Source: Spirochaetaceae bacterium (GTDB lineage: Bacteria; Spirochaetota; Spirochaetia; SZUA-6; Fen-1364). From it: a stretch of 7,362 bases of DNA. Under the pieces are notes generated by a model. The model was not told where the DNA came from and did no database searches. It saw only the letters and a program-made list of their open reading frames with translations. The stretch is taken from the NCBI GenBank assembly GCA_003170115.1, contig PMZS01000222.1:970-8331 (forward strand), read 5' to 3'. This document shows positions 1-6,400 of this stretch, in pieces (position 1 is the first letter of the stretch; each line of letters starts with the position of its first letter). Position numbers and translations under genes: made by a program.

Positions 1-5
1 CGTGT

Positions 6-11
6 GAGGAG
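6..11 (+). promoter_or_regulatory. Ribosome binding site (GAGGAG) for the TPR gene
   Basis: A strong Shine-Dalgarno core lies 6 nt before the GTG at 18. It decides that non-ATG start over the out-of-frame ATG at 13, which lies too close to it. Confidence 0.6.
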
Positions 12-17
12 CATGGC

Positions 18-1001
18 GTGGGAAAGGCAGTCAAAAAAATCCTTTTCATTCTCGCGGGACTTGCCGGTGCGGCAACCCTGGCGCTTGTGTTCGTCGTCTT
101 TCGGCAGGAGACGGCAATTTCAATGCTGCTTGTCCAGCAGGCAGCATCACGCGAGCGCACAGACTCGGAAATGCAGCACGGCCTCTCCCAGCTCTCGGAG
201 CGGGTGGACGGCATCAGCGCGACTTTCAGCCACGAGATTGCCGCGGGCAATTCCGGGACACAGGGTGCGGTCAGGCGCCTGCAAAAAAGGCTCGCTGATG
301 ACATTTCAGGAGTGCGTGAAAACCTGGCCGACATGGCCGTTGTCCTGAACAGGCAGGCGATGCCACCAGGTGCCGCCCCGCGCGCGGCCTCGGCTGATGT
401 CGAACCCGTCTCCGCTGAGGTGATGGAACAGGACCTTGCGCTGACGCAGGCCCTGCAGCGGGCGAAGAGCCGTTTCGGTGAGCGCCAGTTCGCCGAGGCC
501 GCGTGCATCCTCACCCCGTTCTCCCTCCAGCACGCCGCCAACCCCGAAGTGCGCCTGTACCTTGCGGCAAGCAGATTCCTTGCCAACCAGAGTGATTCCC
601 GCGTGCAGGCAGCCGTCGAGCAGGACCTCAGGGTCGTGCTGAGGGATCAGCCAGACAGTCTCATCGCGCTTGAAACCCTGGGCTCTCTCTGCCTGGAGCA
701 GGGACGATGGGCCGAAGCGCTGGATTGGCTTTCCCAGGTCATCGTTTTCAAACCAGCGGATGTCGATGTGCTGGAGAAGGCCGGCACCTGCGCGCGCGCC
801 GCGGGCGATCTGCCTCAGGCGATAACCTTTCTCGACAAGGCCGCCGCTCTCCGCCCTGCTGATGCACATCTCTGGTTTGAAGCGGGCAGGGCGCTTGCCG
901 CCGCGGGCAAGCATGCGGAAGCACTTGCGCGGTTTCAGAAATGCCTTGCAATCGAGCCTCACCATCACGGCGCGCTGGTCGGAGTAGAAAAATGTCGATG
1001 A
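18..1001 (+). CDS. Membrane-anchored coiled-coil and tetratricopeptide (TPR) repeat protein
   Basis: Predicted 327-residue protein. A short basic N-terminus (K3, K6, K7) is followed by one hydrophobic segment at about residues 8-28, with no clear cleavage site, so it reads as an N-in membrane anchor. Residues about 37-113 are polar, Gln/Glu/Arg-rich and probably coiled coil. A Pro/Ala-rich linker (about 115-135) leads to a helical C-terminus with three good TPR units near 214-247, 248-281 and 282-315, each ending in a Pro (VFKP, ALRP, AIEP). More degenerate helical pairs lie at about 138-210. TPR domains are protein-protein scaffolds, and here the domain would face the periplasm. The GTG start at 18 is chosen because GAGGAG (6-11) lies 6 nt upstream; the frame is open to the left edge, so a start outside the window is not fully excluded. 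A TGA in another frame at 5-7 could end an upstream gene. The 3' end overlaps the next gene by 10 nt. The exact role is unknown. Confidence 0.88.
   Translation: MGKAVKKILFILAGLAGAATLALVFVVFRQETAISMLLVQQAASRERTDSEMQHGLSQLSERVDGISATFSHEIAAGNSGTQGAVRRLQKRLADDISGVRENLADMAVVLNRQAMPPGAAPRAASADVEPVSAEVMEQDLALTQALQRAKSRFGERQFAEAACILTPFSLQHAANPEVRLYLAASRFLANQSDSRVQAAVEQDLRVVLRDQPDSLIALETLGSLCLEQGRWAEALDWLSQVIVFKPADVDVLEKAGTCARAAGDLPQAITFLDKAAALRPADAHLWFEAGRALAAAGKHAEALARFQKCLAIEPHHHGALVGVEKCR
981..984 (+). promoter_or_regulatory. Ribosome binding site (GGAG) inside the end of the TPR gene
   Basis: GGAG lies 7 nt before the ATG at 992 and 13 nt before the second in-frame ATG at 998. The spacing favours 992. 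The site lies within the last codons of the upstream gene, which fits translational coupling. Confidence 0.6.
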
Positions 1002-1996
1002 AGAAAACCGTTCTCGCACTGGTGTTTGCTCTCGCCGCGCTCTCCGGCTTTGCGGCACTGGAGCTTCACGTGGCGCCGATTACAATCCTGGATGATTCAA
1101 AGAGCGCCCCCCCTGAGGGCGTGAACCCAGGTGCGGATCTTGCAAGGAGTCTGTCGGAGATCGCCACGGGGAGTGGTGTTGTGGTTCACGCGGTGGAAAG
1201 CCCGCCGGCATCGCCCATCCAATCCTATCTCGATGCGGCCAGGCTCTGCCAGAGCAGGGGCTACGGATTGCTGTTGTACGGGTTTGTGAAGCGCAGTGAG
1301 CTCCTGCTGACCGCGGAGGTGAAGCTCTTTGACGCGGAGAAGGGGGCAGTCGCGGCCAGCTTCTTCAACAGCGACGATCCGAACCACTATCCGCGGCTGA
1401 TGAAGGATCTTGCAAGGCGGATCGAGGAGTACTTTTCCGCCGACATCGGATTGCATCCGCCCGCGCGATCGGAACCCAGGCGCAACCTGCTGAGCATGCC
1501 CGTGTCTCTCGGGTACTGGACCCCGGCCGGCGGGCAGTGGAGCAATGTGCTCGCGGGGCTGGCCAGCGTGAGTCTCGGTGCCCGCTTCATTCCCGCGCGC
1601 CCGCTGTTCACATTCCTGTCCCGGCCGTGTTTCGTCGCCTTCGGTGTTCAAGCCGAATACGGGCTGGGGATGAACCAGCCCGGCTACGAGACCTTCTTTC
1701 TGCACGAGGCGCGGCTGCGAATCCCGGTCGAGCTCGGCGCCGAGATTTCAACGGGCCACGTGCTGGGCCTTGCCGTGGGCCCGCTTCTCATAGTGGATAC
1801 GATTGTCCAGGACCGGTTGTACGCTTCGTCGAGCACCTCCGTGACAACGGTTGGGGGAGTTACTCTCGGCGCGTACTACCGCTACACGGTGACGCATTCC
1901 ATTTCCCTGGGCTGCGCCGCGGTTGTCGACATTGGTCTGTACTCAACTCCGCTGGTGACGGTATCTCCCCGTTTCGATGTGGAGTTTTCACCATGA
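992..1996 (+). CDS. Exported protein: alpha/beta N-domain plus probable outer-membrane beta-barrel C-domain
   Basis: Predicted 334-residue protein. A textbook Sec signal peptide (M3-K4-K5, hydrophobic 6-20) ends in SGFAA, with cleavage near residue 21 or 22. Residues about 23-155 look like a compact alpha/beta domain: a strand (LHVAPITIL), a helix, then GLLLYGFVKR (92-101), strands rich in alternating residues, and a helix around DLARRIEEYF (139-148). The layout resembles TolB-N/CsgG-like periplasmic domains, but this is a pattern judgement. From about 169 to 334 there are alternating polar/hydrophobic, Gly- and Tyr-rich segments (for example VSLGYWTPAGG, TLGAYYRYTV) separated by turns, typical of a small outer-membrane beta-barrel. 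The C-terminus ends FDVEFSP, with aromatic residues near the end. A longer in-frame start at 941 is rejected because it puts an Arg-rich stretch before the signal peptide. It overlaps its neighbours by 10 nt upstream and 4 nt (ATGA) downstream. I do not recognise the family by name. Confidence 0.87.
   Translation: MSMKKTVLALVFALAALSGFAALELHVAPITILDDSKSAPPEGVNPGADLARSLSEIATGSGVVVHAVESPPASPIQSYLDAARLCQSRGYGLLLYGFVKRSELLLTAEVKLFDAEKGAVAASFFNSDDPNHYPRLMKDLARRIEEYFSADIGLHPPARSEPRRNLLSMPVSLGYWTPAGGQWSNVLAGLASVSLGARFIPARPLFTFLSRPCFVAFGVQAEYGLGMNQPGYETFFLHEARLRIPVELGAEISTGHVLGLAVGPLLIVDTIVQDRLYASSSTSVTTVGGVTLGAYYRYTVTHSISLGCAAVVDIGLYSTPLVTVSPRFDVEFSP
1981..1984 (+). promoter_or_regulatory. Ribosome binding site (GGAG) for the first lipoprotein gene
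   Basis: GGAG lies 8 nt before the ATG at 1993 and inside the last codons of the preceding gene. It fixes the lipoprotein start at 1993 rather than at far upstream in-frame codons. Confidence 0.55.
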
Positions 1997-2760
1997 GGAA
2001 AGCCGTGTGTCTTCTCCCGCTCCTGCTGATCTCCTGCAGCGCCGGCTTTCTGGACCAGATGGGGAGGGTGCTCGCGGATCCTTCGCCGAGCGCGCCGAGG
2101 GTCTCTTCTTTTGTTGCGGAGTACTGCATTGATGCGACGTGGGACGCGGACAAAGCCGCGGAGGAATATGTCCTGGAACGAGCGGATGACTCCGCCAGTC
2201 CCTCGTGGTTCACCGTGTATCGTGGGACGACTACCTCCTATTCCGACAGGACGTGCGCTGACCAGCGCCGCTACCTCTACCGGCTCAGCATGGTGCGAGG
2301 CGCCCGGGTGTTCGGGCCCACCGAGGAGGCGGTCGGCATTGGGAGCGCGGCGTGCCGGGACCAGCTCGAGCCGAACGACGGGGAGGAGATCGCCACCTCC
2401 CTGGATTACGACAGGGCATCCAACCTGTACTTCTACCGCGCCTGCTCGGGGACGGTCGTTCAGGACCTGGACTGGTACTCCGTCAGCGTCCCTCCGCGCC
2501 GGACGGCGAACATCGTGGTGACGCAGAGCGGTCTCACGGGCGGATCGGTGAATACCTGGATGATGTTCTATCTCAAGGGAACGGTGCCTGCCGTCATCGT
2601 CAACAATTCAGCCATCCCCATCACCAACCCGGCCTATGAGACGAAAGTGTTTCTGTTCAGAATCTCGCCGAATCCGGCAGAGTTTATTTCAGATCCCACG
2701 CTGGCGGGAGGCTCGTTCATTGACTACACGGTGTCTCTGTTCAGCATCACCAGCATGTAG
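1993..2760 (+). CDS. Lipoprotein with fibronectin-III-like and pre-peptidase-C-like (PPC) domains
   Basis: Predicted 255-residue protein. The start is M-R-K, then a short hydrophobic core and a lipobox L12-I13-S14-C15, so C15 should be lipidated. Position +2 is Ser, not Asp, so if Lol sorting rules apply it should reach the outer membrane. Residues about 35-117 have the pattern of one fibronectin type III-like beta-sandwich: a Trp strand (ATW), YVLERADD, a Tyr-bearing YRGTTTSYSD turn, then YLYRLSMV. Residues about 124-253 open with LEPND (125-129), followed by DLDWYSVSV (158-166) and beta strands. That is the hallmark of PPC-type domains, which are found in many secreted and surface proteins. 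Four Cys in the mature region (45, 88, 121, 151) could form disulfides. The ATG overlaps the preceding stop as ATGA. The ORF could be extended upstream to 1537, but that would run through the neighbour in another frame and lose the lipobox. No catalytic motif is seen; a binding or adhesion role is inferred. Confidence 0.87.
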   Translation: MRKAVCLLPLLLISCSAGFLDQMGRVLADPSPSAPRVSSFVAEYCIDATWDADKAAEEYVLERADDSASPSWFTVYRGTTTSYSDRTCADQRRYLYRLSMVRGARVFGPTEEAVGIGSAACRDQLEPNDGEEIATSLDYDRASNLYFYRACSGTVVQDLDWYSVSVPPRRTANIVVTQSGLTGGSVNTWMMFYLKGTVPAVIVNNSAIPITNPAYETKVFLFRISPNPAEFISDPTLAGGSFIDYTVSLFSITSM

Positions 2761-2770
2761 GGTGCCTGTC

Positions 2771-3409
2771 ATGACGCGGGTGATTCGGTTGGGGCTTCTT
2801 GCGATGGTTCTCGGCATCACGGGCTGCCCCGTCACCTCGCCGCCAGGAGCGGGCCCCGACCTCGAGGGCACGACCGGAAATCTCCAGAAGGCGGACGAGC
2901 TCTTCGAGCAGGATGCCGAGGCGCCGACCAGGTGCGTATTCCGTACCAACGATCCCGCGTATTGGGGCCCGTACGGAACCACGCTGTGGACCCTGGCGGG
3001 AAGCGCGCAGGAGCCATTCCAGCAGCTCGAGGTGGAGCTGAACAAGGTGGAAGGAGACGATACGGCGGGATACGGCGTCGTGTTCTGCGGCACAGAGGAG
3101 ACGATGCTCGTTGCCATGATCAATACCCGGCAGGAGTTCATTGTCGGCGAGGTGACGAGGGCGACCTTTACTGAAATCGTTCCCTGGAGCAGCTGTGGAG
3201 CATTGAAGTCCGGCTTCAACCAGTCGAATGTCCTGCGAGTGACCTGTGCCGCCGGCGAGTACTGCCTCTTCCTGAATGGGACGGAGGCGGTGCGCTTCAG
3301 GGATGAGGAGGAGCCCAGGCACGACCAGGGAGGGAGGAGCGGGTACATGGTCGTGATCTCGCCGCTGGACAGTTTTCCGTCCGGTTACGTGCATGTGATT
3401 TTCCAATGA
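2771..3409 (+). CDS. Cys-rich lipoprotein with a concanavalin/LamG-like beta-sandwich domain
   Basis: Predicted 212-residue protein. M-T-R precedes a hydrophobic core and the lipobox I16-T17-G18-C19, with Pro at +2. A low-complexity Pro/Gly/Glu-rich tether spans about 20-52. Residues about 53-211 follow the pattern of jelly-roll domains of the LamG / DUF1080 (3-keto-disaccharide-hydrolase-like) type: YGVVF (101-105), VAMINTRQEFIVGEV, W139, then N153-V-L-R-V, YCLFLNGTEAVRF (164-176) and a closing GYMVVIS strand. Such domains usually bind carbohydrate or protein ligands; no catalytic residues can be assigned. Five Cys beyond the lipid Cys (55, 106, 142, 159, 165) suggest disulfides outside the cytoplasm. 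The start at 2771 gives the lipoprotein signal and has a weak AGGG at 2759-2762, 8 nt upstream. It lies 10 nt after the previous stop. Its stop overlaps the next gene's ATG as ATGA. An in-frame extension to 2636 would bury the signal peptide and is rejected. Confidence 0.86.
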   Translation: MTRVIRLGLLAMVLGITGCPVTSPPGAGPDLEGTTGNLQKADELFEQDAEAPTRCVFRTNDPAYWGPYGTTLWTLAGSAQEPFQQLEVELNKVEGDDTAGYGVVFCGTEETMLVAMINTRQEFIVGEVTRATFTEIVPWSSCGALKSGFNQSNVLRVTCAAGEYCLFLNGTEAVRFRDEEEPRHDQGGRSGYMVVISPLDSFPSGYVHVIFQ

Positions 3410-6400
3410 TGTTCCGCGGGACGCGCTTCCTTGCATTGACGGTTTGTGAGCTGTTGGTTGCCGCCCAGCTTCCGACGGTGAGCTATGGGACCCCAGCGTC
3501 AGCCCCGCTGTCCCTGCCGCTCGTGACCGTCAGTGCCCTGGCGCGACCCGATGCGGGCGCCACGCTCTGCCTGGGCGGGGTGGTGCTGGAGGTCCCCGCG
3601 GGTGCTGTTACGCATCCCGTCACGATCAAGATCACCCGCATACCTCTTACCGAGCCTCTCGGGGATTCGATGTCGAACGCCACTTCGGGGGGAATAGCGT
3701 ACAGGTTCGAGCCCCATGGCGCGGTCTTCTCACGAGCCGTGCGTATCACGATTCCTTTCGAGCCGCGTGTGAGGGGGGACCTGTTCACGTATTTCTTCGA
3801 CCAGGACACGGCACGGTGGGAGAGACTGCAGCGCCAGTCCATCGACAGGAACCAGGCAACCGTCACGAGCGTCTCCTGGCACTTCACCGACATGGTCAAT
3901 GCCACATTGACGCTTCCGCAGGGTGCTTCCCCGGTGCAGTTCGACGTGAACTCCATCAAGAACCTGCAGGCAGCAAACCCCGGGGCGGGCGTTCCCCTGC
4001 CGGAGGGACTTCAGCCAGGATCGTTCGGGTCGGCCGCTTTCGGCATCGCCCTTCGCGTTCCCCCGGGCCGCGGGAATGCGACTCCTCCGCTTTCGCTTCG
4101 ATACGACAGCGGCCTTTCAAACGGCTGGCTGGGCAAAGGGTTCGATGTCGAGGTACCTGCAATTTCCATGGACACCCGTTTTGGCCTGCCTCGCTATGAC
4201 GGACGTGACACCTACATCATGAATGGGGAAGAGCTGGTGCCATGGGGAACCGATGGTGCAGCGCAGCGTTTCCGGTCTCGCACGGAGAAGAACTTCCAAC
4301 GCGTGCGATGGTACCGGGGCGGCGGTGAGAGCTACTGGGAAGTCACCGACAAGAACGGCGATGTGCGGGAATATGGAAAGGGCGAGGGGTGGGTGGGGCC
4401 CGATCGAGCGGACAGGAGCCGAACCTTTACGTGGTACTTGTCCAGGTTCCGTGATGCGTTCGGCAACACGGTGGACTACACGTACACATACGACGAGCCC
4501 AATTCGTGCACGTACCTTTCCGAGATCCGCTACTCCGGCTCTGACGGGACCAGCTTCGAGCCGGGGCAGTACCGCGTGCGGTTCATCCTGGAGGACAGGG
4601 AGGATCGGCGCATTGATTGTCGGGGCAGGTTCGCGGCCAAGCTGGCCCGCAGGCTCTCCAGGATCGAGGTGTGCTGCCAGGAGCAGATGATCCGCGCCTA
4701 CGCGCTTGAGTATGCCCAGAACGAGTTCGGGCAGTCGCTGCTGTCATCGTTCACAGAAGAGAACGCGGCGGGTGAAGTTTTCTACACGTACTCATTCACC
4801 TACCACGCGCTTCCCGAGCGTCGGGACGAGCGGGGCGTGCTGATCGGCTATGACGCATTCGGAGAGGCGGAGCAGAGGTGGGAGACACCGACCAGCCCGG
4901 GGTTCAGGGGCCTCCAGACGAGCGTGAACACCTCCGCGGGCGGGAGCCTCTACGTGGGGATCGAGATCTCCATCAGGTTTCTGTGGTGGAAGCGCGTGAT
5001 TGCCAGTTTCGGAGTTCGCGGCGGCCTTGACTTCTCAACGGGGTTCACGAAAGAGGGGTGCTTCGATCTGAACGGCGACGGCCTGCCGGACGCCGTCGGG
5101 ATGGAAGGATCGGGGCTCGTCGCCTGCCTGAACAACGGCCATGGGTTCGATGTCGTACCCGCATTCAGTCTGCCCGGGATGGCAGGCAGGATGGATGAGG
5201 AGAGCGCAAGTTCCCGGAGCGTGGGAGCGTCCGCGGCGTTCGGCGTGGTGAACGGCGGCATTACCAGGCAATCCTCCTCTTCAGAAGCCGAGAGAAGCTT
5301 CGCGGACGTGAACGGGGATGGATTCCTCGACGTGGTTGAGAAGGGCTCATCGAGCTTTCTCCTGAATACTGGCTCTGCCCTGATTTCAACTCCCTGGCGA
5401 TTCGGGTCCCCGTCCGATTCTGGACCGCAGAGCGCCGACCCGAACGAGGATGAGTACCAGCGGACGTATTTTCTCCAGGAGCCCTTGCGCAAGTGGAAGG
5501 CCTACCGCGGCGGTGAGATCGATGTCACCCAGGTTGCCAGTCTGCTCACCCCCACCGCAATCCAGGACGAGGGGGTGACCCTGTACACGCACTTCAAGGG
5601 CACGTCGACGGCTCTCCGGCTTGGAAATGCACACGCGTCGGATTCCGCGAGCTCCCGTTACACGATCAATGCGAACGACAAATTGTACTTTCGACTCTCC
5701 ACGGGAAACCAGGAGCTCGGGAAAGACACCGACTGGAACGTTCGTATCTCATATAGGGGGATCAGGTTCTTCGAGGAGATGGGGTCCAGTGGTCTCTTTA
5801 TGCCGCCAGAAACGTCTCCGGGGGATCTGCCTTTCAATGACAACCGTCTTGCCCCGATTTATACCGGTCCCGGGTCCGGCGGCGCATATTCCCTGAGGGC
5901 CGGCTGGACCAGCCTGGGAGCCGATGTTCTACGTCCCGTCTACGATTCTCTCGTCGAGCACGGGCTGTTCGTTCCCCGGCAGCTCGACCAGCCCCATTTT
6001 GACGCGTTGTATGCAGCGCTCGGTGTCCTGGCGCCCTTTGACCTGTTCAATCCTTACACGAACGGCATGATCAGCGTTTCCCCCCAGGATGTGTTCGCGG
6101 CCAGTTACATGTTCGTGCCTGAAACTCGAATGTTCTACCGGGTGAAATCGGATGCGGACCACGACATCGTGGAGCATCTTTCCCAGGCCTTCTCCGCGAA
6201 TGATCTGCGCGCGATGGCCTCCTTCCGTTGGATCGATGGAACGCTCGTGATTCCCCAAGCGGACGGGGGCGTGCCGTCGTACACATCACAGCCGGCGGGG
6301 AATGCGATATCGGCGGATATCTTTGCCGATTCCTCCGACGTGCCCCTGGGGGCTTGCGTCCACCAGAAAGGATTCCTTCTTGATCAGGTGTGGGACAGTG

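Noticed and set aside
4..348. Forward reading frame starting near the left edge, with an ATG at 13
   Set aside because: Its translation is Ser/Arg-rich without domain logic. The overlapping frame from 18 has a membrane anchor, coiled coil and TPRs and runs to 1001.
306..1058. Long minus-strand open frame (250 codons), opposite the TPR gene
   Set aside because: Arg/Gly-rich translation with no domain. It mirrors a strongly supported + strand gene and is typical of GC-rich antisense shadows.
1537..1992. Upstream in-frame extension of the first lipoprotein
   Set aside because: It overlaps the barrel-coding part of the preceding gene and would bury the lipobox; GGAG at 1981-1984 supports the start at 1993.
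2689..3436. Two overlapping minus-strand open frames opposite the second lipoprotein gene
   Set aside because: Both cover the same DNA as a + strand gene with a lipobox and jelly-roll pattern. Neither has a convincing start site or domain.
4223..4690. Forward 155-codon open frame inside the giant gene
   Set aside because: Arg/Thr/Gly-rich off-frame product. The SpvB-domain frame across the same bases is clearly the coding one.
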